23,557 nucleotides of DNA from Methanomethylicus sp964513415. GTDB taxonomy: Archaea > Thermoproteota > Methanomethylicia > Methanomethylicales > Methanomethylicaceae. Positions within the stretch are counted from its first letter, which is position 1. The number at the start of each line of letters is the position of its first letter. This document shows positions 1 to 5,946 of this stretch, piece by piece. The notes under the pieces were generated by a model. The model made no database searches. It had not been told where the DNA came from and saw nothing but the letters and a program-made list of their open reading frames with translations. Made by a program: the position numbers and the translations under genes. Location: NCBI GenBank assembly GCA_964513415.1, contig CAZEMX010000021.1, positions 1-23,557 on the forward strand, read 5' to 3'.

Positions 1-95
1 ATCCGGAGGGCACCGCGGTTCCTTTTCGTAACCACCCCCCGGGTACCGGTGCCCGACTGACCCGAACCGACCGACCGACTCGTGTGAACTTTCAT
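1..95 (-). CDS. Possible start of a further leftward gene (partial, runs off the window)
   Basis: An ATG on the minus strand at 95-93 overlaps the TGA stop of the HNH gene (ATGA), and its frame stays open to the window edge, about 31 codons. The visible residues are rich in Gly, Thr, Ser and Arg and I recognise nothing in them. There is no Shine-Dalgarno sequence in front, unlike most genes here, and the DNA contains a short GACC tandem repeat (about 66-79). In many phages an HNH gene of this kind is followed by the terminase small subunit, which makes a gene here plausible, but the sequence does not show it. Confidence 0.2.
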   Translation of the reverse strand, partial: MKVHTSRSVGSGQSGTGTRGVVTKRNRGALR

Positions 96-517
96 AGCAG
101 AGGACCACGGTCTCGGTTGCTGCGGTCGACGCCGCCTGCCGCATCGCGGTAGGACCGCCACGAGTCGCGACTCCCCTGCCGTTTCTCCTCCGCGCTCTTC
201 GCATCGTGGCAGGGGACGCAGAGCGGTTGCGTGTTCGACTCGACGTCGAGACCGCCCTGACTCAGCGGCACGATGTGGTCGCGGATGGTCGCCGCGGTGG
301 TGCGGCCCGCCTTGGCACAGAGCCGGCACAGCGGTTCGTTCGCGAACAGGGCCTTCCGCGCTGCGTCATAGGCGGCACCCTTCACCGTCCTCGCACCCTT
401 CGCTCCCGCGCCCCACGGCTTCCACTCGGGCTTATGCGCCTCGCAGTAGCGCGCACCATCGCTGAGCTTGCGCGAGCAGCCGGGGTGCCTGCAGATCGTC
501 GGTGCGCGTCGGGGCAT
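92..517 (-). CDS. HNH endonuclease
   Basis: This 141-residue protein has an N-terminal Cys/His cluster (CRHPGC, then YCEAH) that looks like a zinc knuckle. A classical HNH domain follows: CRLC, then DHIVPLSQGG, then a conserved Asn, then LCVPCHDAK. DHI supplies the metal-binding His and catalytic core, and the CxxC pairs bind structural zinc. Phage HNH proteins of this size often sit beside terminase genes and assist packaging or nick DNA, but no terminase is visible here. The start at 517 (MPRRAP) is chosen because the domain begins just after it. The same frame stays open to 715, but that extension looks non-coding. No clear ribosome-binding site precedes 517, so the start is less certain than the function. 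Confidence 0.85.
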   Translation of the reverse strand: MPRRAPTICRHPGCSRKLSDGARYCEAHKPEWKPWGAGAKGARTVKGAAYDAARKALFANEPLCRLCAKAGRTTAATIRDHIVPLSQGGLDVESNTQPLCVPCHDAKSAEEKRQGSRDSWRSYRDAAGGVDRSNRDRGPLL

Positions 518-718
518 GGGCGGGTGGGGAGAGGAGTAAGGGATCAGGTTGACGTTCGCGATTCGATCATAGGACCAGGAGACTTTGCAAGACCTCGACC
601 ATGACCGCGCCACCACTCGCCTCCCGACCTCCCACCTCGGGTCCTTGGTCCTCCTCGGTTCTGTCAACGGTGGGGTTGCGGGTGCCGGGCGCTGCGTACC
701 GCGCCCACCGCGCATCGG

Positions 719-859
719 TCACGCGATGGACGCGCTCCACGATTTGGACAAGCCGCGTCCTGTTGCGCGTCAGCAGATGCGCCCTTCGGGCGCAAATCTA
801 GCTGACGGCTGCGCAACAGTGCGCCGTTGTCCAAATCGTTCCGCGCATCCGTCGCGTGA
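719..859. repeat. Nested inverted repeat (about 140 bp cruciform or structured RNA)
   Basis: The outer arms 719-751 and 827-859 are inverted copies with an uninterrupted 13-bp inner match (ACGATTTGGACAA at 739-751 against 827-839) and mismatches further out. Inside, CTGTTGCGC (760-768) pairs with GCGCAACAG (811-819), GTCAGC (769-774) with GCTGAC (801-806), AGAT (775-778) with ATCT (796-799), and GCGCCC (779-784) with GGGCGC (788-793). The whole segment can fold into one long rod with a very short terminal loop. There is no run of T after it on either strand, so it is not a standard terminator. It may be a structured RNA, a cruciform or origin-like site, or a small non-autonomous mobile element. 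Confidence 0.75.
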
Positions 860-1016
860 GCCTACCGGCCACGCCGACGCGCTCAGGGCGCTCCACTTCG
901 CTCTAAAGCCCGGCACCAATCACGACAACCCGGCGGTCGTTGCGCCCACTATGAAGAGCGCAAACGCTGCGGCGCAGAAAGCTTGGCATGCTGCGATGCA
1001 GCCTCACTATGAAGGA

Positions 1017-1091
1017 CTAATGCGCAAAATTTTGGGGACCACTTATCTCAAAAGGAAGCACTGTTGCGCCTTGTTGCGCACTGCGCATTAG
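1017..1091. repeat. 10-bp perfect inverted repeat enclosing an AT-rich segment
   Basis: CTAATGCGCA at 1017-1026 is exactly repeated in inverse orientation as TGCGCATTAG at 1082-1091. The interior begins with an AT-rich stretch (AAAATTTT near 1026-1033) and contains TGTTGCGC, a word also found in the nested repeat at 761-768, followed by a partial TTGTTGCGC copy. The function is unknown; protein-binding sites or an unwinding element are possible. Confidence 0.6.
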
Positions 1092-1151
1092 TGCGACATT
1101 AGGAGAGGCTAGTGAGCGCTTAGTGACTACAACCGCCCCGGTCCTCGAGAT

Positions 1152-1222
1152 AAAAAAAGGGGTCGGATCGCAGCGAGAATAGTCAACGACCACCATGACC
1201 ATTACCGCTCGCAATCCGACCC
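1152..1222 (-). terminator. Intrinsic terminator of the leftward operon
   Basis: Read on the minus strand, GGGTCGGAT (1222-1214) pairs with ATCCGACCC (1168-1160), and an inner CTCGC/GCGAG pair (1208-1212 with 1173-1177) extends the stem. The stem is followed at once by a run of seven T residues (1158-1152). The loop is long, about 30 nt. It lies about 120 bp beyond the last gene of the leftward run (stop at 1342), where a terminator is expected. Confidence 0.75.
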
Positions 1223-1242
1223 GACTGAGGTACTTCTAGCGC

Positions 1243-1267
1243 AAAAGGCTGTCTCCGATGGGGAGAC
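1243..1267 (-). terminator. Possible weak leftward terminator hairpin
   Basis: On the minus strand GTCTCC (1267-1262) pairs with GGAGAC (1256-1251) around a 5-nt loop. A short TTTT run (1246-1243) follows after four bases. It lies between the last leftward gene and the stronger terminator, so it may act as a first member of a tandem pair. The short T run makes it uncertain. Confidence 0.35.
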
Positions 1268-1341
1268 CCGTACGCTCCTTTCGTTGACTAACTGGCCTAC
1301 CGACTATAGACCCAGACTATGGTTGCCGCAATGACTATACC

Positions 1342-1524
1342 TTACTTCCTCACGCACAGCGCGGTCAACTTGTCCCTGCGCCGACCATCGACCGACGCCA
1401 CCACCAGCCTGGCCGCGCTCTCGCAGGTCTCCCTGGATGAGAACTCGGTGGTGCTGAGCGCAGCGCCCGAGTCCGCGCTGAAGCCCGCGTAAAACAGAAT
1501 CAAGATGAAGGTCCCGGTCATCAT
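1342..1524 (-). CDS. Small exported or membrane-anchored protein, unknown function
   Basis: This is a 60-residue protein with a hydrophobic N-terminus (MMTGTFILILFYAGFSA), which looks like a signal peptide or membrane anchor. A short polar domain with two cysteines (SRETCESAA and TALCVRK) follows. The spacing FSSRETCESAA...CV.K resembles a widespread class of tiny secreted proteins with one disulfide, but I cannot name a family. The ATG at 1524 overlaps the stop of the upstream Tat-signal gene (ATGA) and is preceded by GGGAG, so the two are translationally coupled and probably both exported. The next ATG (1521) is an alternative start. Confidence 0.65.
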   Translation of the reverse strand: MMTGTFILILFYAGFSADSGAALSTTEFSSRETCESAARLVVASVDGRRRDKLTALCVRK

Positions 1525-2027
1525 GCGCTCCCAATGCTCGCGCTGAGGAGCATGAACTCGATCGTCATGGTCGGCGTCCCGAACCGAGGCAGCGACTGGG
1601 AGCAGCGAAGCATGCACGCGTCTGCACTGAAGATGTAGTGCCCGAGCATGGCCCGAATCTCGACTTCATCTTCGTAGAGTTCGAGTGCGGTCAGGAGCGT
1701 CGGCGCCCTCCGATCGGGCAGCAGGATTTCGCACTCGAAGTAGCGTCTCAACATGCCCGGGGCAAAGACTTCCGCACCGTTAGGTTGAATGAAGGTGACC
1801 CGGTCGAACTCATGTCGCTCCTGCATGCTCACCACGTCGACTTCGTACCCGTTGAGCGTCAACCAGTACGCGACCTTGCTCGGTGCTTGCGGCTCGGTCG
1901 CTTGCGACTCGACCAAGGAGACCACCTCGGTCACCGGCAGCGCCTCGACCACCTGCGCAATGGAGGGCAACGCCGCGACAGCGGGTGCACCCAGTAGTAC
2001 CTGTAAGAATGAACGACGTGAAATCAT
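1521..2027 (-). CDS. Protein with twin-arginine (Tat) type signal peptide, unknown function
   Basis: This 168-residue protein starts MISRRSFLQ and continues with a hydrophobic stretch ending near ALPSIAQ. SRRSFLQ closely fits the Tat consensus S-R-R-x-F-L-K, so export of a folded protein through the host Tat pathway is inferred. The mature part contains a segment with YWLTLNGYEVDVV and an Asp/Glu-rich region, and I recognise no family. The start at 2027 is supported by a strong AAAGGAG upstream; the longer frame to 2102 is rejected because it would include that ribosome-binding site. It is coupled to the small exported protein downstream. Tat signals are uncommon on phage proteins. Confidence 0.7.
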   Translation of the reverse strand: MISRRSFLQVLLGAPAVAALPSIAQVVEALPVTEVVSLVESQATEPQAPSKVAYWLTLNGYEVDVVSMQERHEFDRVTFIQPNGAEVFAPGMLRRYFECEILLPDRRAPTLLTALELYEDEVEIRAMLGHYIFSADACMLRCSQSLPRFGTPTMTIEFMLLSASIGSA

Positions 2028-2058
2028 CGCACTGCTCCTTTCTCTTTCTGTTCGATGT

Positions 2059-2288
2059 TCATTGCTGCTCCTCGAAAATGACCGCGTACCCGCAGTCAAC
2101 ACACTGAACTCTGTACCGGTAAGTACGAAGCATAGAAGGAGCCGCCGCGTACTGCCTCCTCTTGCGCTGTTCGATAAACTCCGTCATCGTCAGCACCACC
2201 TCTTCGACGTCGATGCGGTGCACAGAGGCAGAAGCACGCATCTGTCGCAGACGATGCGTTCGACGACCGTCGCTGTATACGTGCTCAT
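2059..2288 (-). pseudogene. Zinc-ribbon-like small protein gene with an apparent frameshift
   Basis: The ATG at 2288 has a good ribosome-binding site (GGAGAAGG) and overlaps the stop of the ADP-ribosyltransferase-like gene (ATGA), yet this frame stops after 32 codons at 2190. It encodes MSTYTATVVERIVCDRC before running into unrelated sequence. In the -1 frame, just after CDRC, a clean continuation runs to 2059 (ASASVHRIDVEEVVLTMTEF..., ending in a second CVDC pair). Joined, the two give a 76-residue protein with CxxC...CxxC, a zinc ribbon. A single missing base near 2236-2242 would restore it. There is no classical slippery heptamer, so a mutation or sequencing error is likelier than programmed frameshifting. 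A stand-alone 60-residue ORF from 2241 lacks a ribosome-binding site. Confidence 0.6.
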
Positions 2289-3067
2289 ACCTTCTCCTCG
2301 TTCGCCGCCTCCGACTGCAACGCCCGGTACAGCGAGAGCAAGTCCTCCGCGGCGTAGACCTTGGGGCGGTGCTCTTCCTCAAGGTCGCCGACGACTTGCA
2401 CCGGAGCTTTTACGCCCATTGAGGTAAGCGCTACGTGGTACTCGTCGTTGACATCCGCGAGCAAGTCCTGGTCGAACAACGACCGGGTGAAGCGCCTGTA
2501 CGAACTACCCCGGATCTTGTAGAGCAGGGTAGTGATCGTCGGGTCGAAGAGGAAAGTCAGGAGCCTCGCTTGTTCTGCGGTGAGCAGCGCGACTCTCCTC
2601 ACGGCACTCCAGGGAATGGTACCGCGGTACCCAACCGTGCCGAGCAGTTGCATAGAGACGGAAGGGTCGAACAACTCGGCGTTGTCGCGGAACCACCGAG
2701 TGCGCCGCTTCATGTCGTTGGATTGCGCGAGCCACCTCGGTGTATGGGGGATGTGGTGCCCTCTGCTCGCCTGCTCGACTGCATCCTCGTCGGCAACGAA
2801 GGCATAGCGGTTGAGCTTGGTCACATCGATTTCGAGCGCAGCAGCTCCTTCATTGTTCTGCATCGCCTGGAAGGCGAAGTAGTGCGCAAAGCAGTCGCTG
2901 AGGTATACGGTGTTCGGGTTGCTGGTCACTGTATGCTTCCAGTTGTCCTTCCCCGTGCCTCCCCGAGGCATCAGGCCCTGCTCCATCATCGGAATCAGCG
3001 AGTGTTGTGAGGTGCCATGGTAGAGCACCGGGAACTCGCTCGGGAACGTTTCGTGCGGCATGGTCAT
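2285..3067 (-). CDS. ADP-ribosyltransferase-like protein (ART fold), putative
   Basis: This 260-residue protein has an N-terminal half resembling the ADP-ribosyltransferase/KptA-type fold: VLYHGTS (His17), then GLMPRG, then TVYLSD (Tyr55), then AALEIDV and a DEDAVEQ acidic segment (93-99). This matches the H-Y-[E/D/Q] order of NAD-binding residues in that superfamily. Such enzymes transfer ADP-ribose from NAD to protein, DNA or RNA, or remove RNA 2'-phosphates. Phages use them to reprogramme host proteins. The C-terminal half (about 110-260) is unrecognised. The start at 3067 follows AAAGGA; an ATG two codons later is possible. The substrate cannot be told from the sequence, and the assignment rests on motifs only. 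Confidence 0.55.
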   Translation of the reverse strand: MTMPHETFPSEFPVLYHGTSQHSLIPMMEQGLMPRGGTGKDNWKHTVTSNPNTVYLSDCFAHYFAFQAMQNNEGAAALEIDVTKLNRYAFVADEDAVEQASRGHHIPHTPRWLAQSNDMKRRTRWFRDNAELFDPSVSMQLLGTVGYRGTIPWSAVRRVALLTAEQARLLTFLFDPTITTLLYKIRGSSYRRFTRSLFDQDLLADVNDEYHVALTSMGVKAPVQVVGDLEEEHRPKVYAAEDLLSLYRALQSEAANEEKV

Positions 3068-3098
3068 CCTATCCTTTCTTCAGTTGGTTAAACTTCGC

Positions 3099-3689
3099 TC
3101 ATGCAAACGCCTCGTCCACCATGCGTTTGAACTCGGCTTTGTGGGCATCCCACGCGGCATCCCTCGCGGCAGCCCACGCGGCAGCCCACGCGGCAGCCCT
3201 CGCGGCATCCCTCGCGGCAGCCCACGCGGCAGCCCTCGCGGCATCCCACGCGGCATCCCTCGCGGCAGCCCACGCGGCATCCCACGCGGCATCCCTTAAC
3301 GACTCGTCACCTGTCGTCAGGTAGTCGCGCACTACTTGCGGTGCATCCCACAAGTGAATGACGGACAGCGCGCAATGCCGTGCAAACTTTCGGCAGAGTT
3401 CGGTGCTATCGATACGCTTGACGATCTTGCGGCGGCGGCACACGAACTTGTCAGCGTGCTCCGCTACGATGTCCTCACATTCGACCAGACACAGCGTTGG
3501 ACCGGGCGCGTATTGCAGGGCGTCGTAGGGATGCGCGCTCGCGTGCAGGCCGGTTTCGCAGATTTCCGCCGGCCCCTCATGCACCAGCCATTCCCCATCG
3601 GCAGGGATGGGTCGACCATCGCGCAGTGTGTCGGCAACGAAGTGGTAGGCGATCTCTTGCTTAGCCGACGAGTATCTAGTTTTGCGCAT
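3099..3689 (-). CDS. DUF7666-like phage protein with alanine-rich tandem-repeat tail
   Basis: The first 130 or so residues of this 196-residue protein form a conserved phage domain: a GLHAS segment, DALQYAPG, LCLVE, DKFVCRRR, then FARHCAL, LWDAP and DYLTTGDESLRDAAW. The pattern resembles DUF7666-type proteins of unknown function. Residues from about 131 to 182 are a tandem repeat of A-A-[W/R]-[D/A] units, likely a long amphipathic helix, ending in a short charged tail. The start at 3689 follows AAAGGA. Related phage proteins often carry such W/R/A/D repeats after the conserved domain, with variable copy number. Confidence 0.65.
   Translation of the reverse strand: MRKTRYSSAKQEIAYHFVADTLRDGRPIPADGEWLVHEGPAEICETGLHASAHPYDALQYAPGPTLCLVECEDIVAEHADKFVCRRRKIVKRIDSTELCRKFARHCALSVIHLWDAPQVVRDYLTTGDESLRDAAWDAAWAAARDAAWDAARAAAWAAARDAARAAAWAAAWAAARDAAWDAHKAEFKRMVDEAFA
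3146..3296. repeat. Tandem 12-bp repeat array inside a coding region
   Basis: About twelve near-identical 12-bp units alternate between GCGGCATCCCTC-like and GCGGCAGCCCAC-like forms on the plus strand. On the minus strand each unit encodes A-A-[W/R]-[D/A]. The high identity at DNA level points to recent expansion or contraction by slippage or recombination. The uninterrupted frames on several other readings are a by-product of the 12-bp periodicity. Confidence 0.85.
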
Positions 3690-3693
3690 GTCT

Positions 3694-3858
3694 TTATCCT
3701 TTCTTCGGTTGGTACGACGCTAGTTGGTAAAGAGTTTTGCTGCCAAAAACTGCGGCGACCCAGTAGTACTGACCCGGGGGCAAGCGCCTGACTTCAAGCA
3801 CCTCCCCGGTCACCGTCTTCATTGGCGGGTCGATACTTGCTCTGAAACTGAACCGCAT
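3694..3858 (-). CDS. Small hypothetical protein (54 aa)
   Basis: The ATG at 3858 begins three bases past the stop of the upstream gene (3861), and the frame ends with TAA at 3694, just before the next start at 3689. The product starts MRFSFRASIDPPMKTVTGEV and contains QYYWVAAVFGSKTLYQLASYQP, ending in Lys-Lys-Gly. It looks like a small beta-rich domain, with no family recognised. A purine-rich AGGGAGAGAAG lies upstream. The tight fit between neighbours and the reading sense support it as a real gene, although it is short. Confidence 0.6.
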   Translation of the reverse strand: MRFSFRASIDPPMKTVTGEVLEVRRLPPGQYYWVAAVFGSKTLYQLASYQPKKG

Positions 3859-3860
3859 AA

Positions 3861-4220
3861 TTACTTCTCTCCCTTTCGGTGCTGCTCTCTAGCAGCTTCG
3901 AACGCCTCCAGCGCCTTGCAAGCAAGCGCAACAGTCGCGGGCGTTCTGCTCTTGCGTTCGATGAGGATGCGAGCGGGGAAGGTCAGGGTAATCTCTCCCT
4001 CCCCTTGCGGCCCGGTGGCTTTGAACTTCGCCACCGCGTAGCGCTCGCTGGCTGGCATCGAACACTCGAGTTCGAACTTGATGACCACCTCCCCAAAGGT
4101 CGGGGCCATCTTGCGCGTCAGGACGACTACCGTCTCGATCATCGCAAGCTCCAGCGCTGAGGAGAAGGAGGCGCGCCGCAGCGCAGCCTCCATAGCAAGC
4201 CTCGCCTGCTCCTCGTTCAC
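3861..4220 (-). CDS. Hypothetical protein, GTG start
   Basis: This 119-residue protein is read from a GTG at 4220 that overlaps the stop of the upstream membrane-protein gene (GTGA), with AGGAG eight bases upstream. The long frame to 4562 includes upstream sequence that is clearly other genes in other frames and is rejected. The N-terminus is helical (NEEQARLAMEAALRRASFS). A central part with alternating hydrophobics (VVIKFELEC, YAVAKFKATG, EITLTF) suggests beta strands, and the Lys/Glu-rich end is probably helical. I do not recognise the family. Confidence 0.65.
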   Translation of the reverse strand: MNEEQARLAMEAALRRASFSSALELAMIETVVVLTRKMAPTFGEVVIKFELECSMPASERYAVAKFKATGPQGEGEITLTFPARILIERKSRTPATVALACKALEAFEAAREQHRKGEK

Positions 4221-4378
4221 GCCCAGTACTCCTGGTGGGAGAACCTTGCCAGGAGGATCGAGGCTCCAACCCCCAACAACGAACCAACACCAAGTAGCGG
4301 CACATGCGCGTAGAAAGTCCAGAGCAATGCGTTCACGAACCAGGCGAACGCGCTGCACAAATGCACGAAGCGGATCAT
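4217..4378 (-). CDS. Small membrane protein (53 aa)
   Basis: The ATG at 4378 overlaps the stop of the upstream gene (ATGA) and is preceded by AAAGGAG. The product has two hydrophobic segments, roughly residues 4-23 (VHLCSAFAWFVNALLWTF) and 28-45 (PLLGVGSLLGVGASILLA), so it should span the inner membrane twice as a hairpin. It ends QEYWA. The function is unknown. Its coupling on both sides places it firmly in the leftward operon. Confidence 0.65.
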   Translation of the reverse strand: MIRFVHLCSAFAWFVNALLWTFYAHVPLLGVGSLLGVGASILLARFSHQEYWA

Positions 4379-5223
4379 GACTTGTCTCCTTTCTCTTCCG
4401 GGTGGATGCCTTGCGCGACATCCTGAATGGTCGCAGCAAGCTCCGCAGCACTGCCCGTCCAGTATTTGACTTTGAGCGCCGGCGACCCATGTCTCTTCTC
4501 CCTTGCCTTGATGCTGTGCATGACTGGATGCGAAATGTCCTTGACCAGGACAAAGCACTCATCGGCTTCCTTCAACAGGTTCCAGAGCCGGTGCGGCGAC
4601 TCGCCTTGCACCTGGCCCCAGAGCCGCAGGTCGACGCCCTTGACATCCTTTAGCGTCTCGCGCAGCGAGGTACGACCCCCGGCAACGACAATGCGGGGAA
4701 GTCGCTCCCGGGGCGTTTTCGCAGAGCGCCAGGTGACCCCTTCGACTCGCGCAAGCTCCGACTCGGGGGAGAGCACCTCCGCAACGATGTTGCGGAAGGC
4801 TGTCCTGAGCCTCGTATCGTAAAGCGCTCGGGTGAGGCTCTCCACCAGCAACTCCCCAAGCGCCTCAGCGACCGGCGCGAGCGACATCACCGGTGGCTGC
4901 TCTTGCTCTGCGACGCTCGCTGCGGGCGCTGCCTCGGGTGCCGGGGCTGGCTCGCTCGGTTCGGGCACCGTGACGGGACCTTGCTGCGGGATGCCCTTGA
5001 CTTCAGGCGGCCGCATCGCCTCTACCATCCGTTTCTTGTTCACCTTCGCCATGAAGGCGGGGTCGATGGGTCGGTCGCGGACTCCCGACTTCTGGATCGC
5101 TTGCTTCCAGACTCGAGACGAATCCCCGTGCTGCGGGTAACCGAAGGTCACCGCAGCATCAATGAAGGCGTTACGCTCGCGCTCGGTCCAAGTGACGCGG
5201 AACGGCTTCTTGCTCGGGCTCAT
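4375..5223 (-). CDS. Hypothetical protein with C-terminal DUF2325-like domain
   Basis: This 282-residue protein has three parts. The N-terminal 70 or so residues are basic and helical (VTWTERERNAFIDAAVTFG), possibly DNA-binding. A Pro/Ala/Glu-rich linker (about 80-115) and a helical segment follow. The C-terminal part runs LPRIVVAGGRTS, then VDLRLWG, then ADECFVLVKDISHPVMHSIKARE and a final strand. That order (GGR, then an aDxxxxxxxxxSH segment) resembles DUF2325, a small Rossmann-like domain of unknown biochemical role. The resemblance is by eye. The ATG at 5223 overlaps the upstream stop (ATGA). Confidence 0.6.
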   Translation of the reverse strand: MSPSKKPFRVTWTERERNAFIDAAVTFGYPQHGDSSRVWKQAIQKSGVRDRPIDPAFMAKVNKKRMVEAMRPPEVKGIPQQGPVTVPEPSEPAPAPEAAPAASVAEQEQPPVMSLAPVAEALGELLVESLTRALYDTRLRTAFRNIVAEVLSPESELARVEGVTWRSAKTPRERLPRIVVAGGRTSLRETLKDVKGVDLRLWGQVQGESPHRLWNLLKEADECFVLVKDISHPVMHSIKAREKRHGSPALKVKYWTGSAAELAATIQDVAQGIHPEEKGDKS

Positions 5224-5537
5224 CGCGTCACCTCCCCCCGCAGCATGCGAGCGCGGAGCTTGATGTGCAGCGCTTGCGCCGCATCGATGTGCGACTGCGC
5301 CTGCTGCTTCACATCCGCTGCGTGCAGCGCATCCTTGTTGCGCTTGGTGCGGCGCGCCTCGAGGAGCGCGTTGCTGATAGCGACCTGCTCCCCGTGCACG
5401 TAGTAGCGCAGAGCGCGGAGGATCAAGTCGACTTCACCCGGGCGGAGCGCCTCGGGTTGCTTCTGCTCAGTCGCACCACCACTGCTCGTTGCGGGACGGG
5501 TGCGGGGCTTTGCGACGACTGCTTGCTTGGAAGGCAT
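5220..5537 (-). CDS. Hypothetical helical protein (105 aa)
   Basis: The start at 5537 follows AGAAAGGAGAAG, the standard ribosome-binding sequence of this genome. The N-terminal 30 residues are Lys/Ala/Pro-rich and probably disordered. The rest is helical and charged, with EARRTKRNKDALHAADVKQQAQSHIDAAQALHIKLRAR suggesting a coiled coil. No family is recognised. Its first 115 bases overlap the end of the upstream gene in another frame, and its stop overlaps the next start. Confidence 0.65.
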   Translation of the reverse strand: MPSKQAVVAKPRTRPATSSGGATEQKQPEALRPGEVDLILRALRYYVHGEQVAISNALLEARRTKRNKDALHAADVKQQAQSHIDAAQALHIKLRARMLRGEVTR

Positions 5538-5800
5538 TGCTCTTCTCCTTTCTGCGAGGGAACTGCGGCGATGACAGGGGTCAACTCCTGCGCATCGAAC
5601 TGGTGGTGCAGGCGGTACTCGCTCAGCGCGTCATCGTACGCGCGCTGCGCTTTCATCAGGTCAGTGGTAACCTTCTCTCGCTCGCGCTGGCAAATGGCTA
5701 ACGCCAGTGCGCAGCGTTGCAGGTGCATGAAGCGCAGAGCATCGGCCGCCTCGTGCACGTTGCGCCGCAGCCAGAGCCAGGCTTTGAGTCGCTGACTCAT
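5423..5800 (-). CDS. Hypothetical helical protein (125 aa) overlapping the next gene
   Basis: The ATG at 5800 overlaps the stop of the upstream membrane-protein gene (ATGA). The first 85 residues are helical, with a Trp/Leu-rich start (LKAWLWLRRN) and a likely coiled coil (QREREKVTTDLMKAQRAYDDALSEY). The remaining 38 or so residues come from DNA that also encodes the start of the 5220-5537 gene; they are Ser/Pro/Arg-rich and look like an unstructured tail. No family is recognised. A frameshift truncating the true C-terminus is an alternative explanation for the long overlap. Confidence 0.6.
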   Translation of the reverse strand: MSQRLKAWLWLRRNVHEAADALRFMHLQRCALALAICQREREKVTTDLMKAQRAYDDALSEYRLHHQFDAQELTPVIAAVPSQKGEEQCLPSKQSSQSPAPVPQRAVVVRLSRSNPRRSARVKST

Positions 5801-5946
5801 GCTTCACTCCAGAGCCCTGACACCACGCCCGTGAGGACGAGTACCAGAGCGATGAGGACACCCAGGACCACGACGCGATCCCCGACCACATCATCGAAGG
5901 TCGCGCAAATCCAGTCGGTGACTTCTTCAACTACCGGTCTACGCAT
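5797..5946 (-). CDS. Single-span small membrane protein (49 aa)
   Basis: The start at 5946 is chosen because AAAGGAG precedes it; the longer frame to 5994 would swallow that site. The first 24 residues are polar and acidic (VVEEVTDWICATFDDVVGD). They are followed by one strongly hydrophobic stretch (RVVVLGVLIALVLVLTGVV), consistent with a single inner-membrane span, then a short tail ending GLWSEA. The function is unknown. It overlaps the upstream gene by a few bases and the downstream gene by ATGA. Confidence 0.6.
   Translation of the reverse strand: MRRPVVEEVTDWICATFDDVVGDRVVVLGVLIALVLVLTGVVSGLWSEA

Larger units (their letters stand above)
518..1341. other. Gene-free gap with repeats and leftward terminators
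   Basis: I see no convincing gene on either strand in these 824 bases; the open frames lack ribosome-binding sites and recognisable protein. The gap holds a large nested inverted repeat (719-859), a second inverted repeat with an AT-rich interior (1017-1091), a near-duplicate CACTATGAAG (about 948-957 and 1006-1015), an intrinsic terminator for the leftward operon (1152-1222) and a weaker hairpin (1243-1267). A TTGACT/TATAGA pair at 1284-1310 points rightward, but its spacer is only 15 bp and it faces no plus-strand gene. Confidence 0.7.

Noticed and set aside
563..590. Possible leftward promoter for the HNH gene (TTGCAA and TATGAT on the minus strand)
   Set aside because: The spacer is only 13 bp, too short for a sigma70 promoter.
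585..1091. 168-codon plus-strand frame across the nested repeat
   Set aside because: It crosses the inverted-repeat structure, lacks a ribosome-binding site and has no protein-like pattern.
3146..3296. Regular repeats resembling a CRISPR array
   Set aside because: The units are 12 bp, contiguous, without spacers, and lie in frame within a gene.
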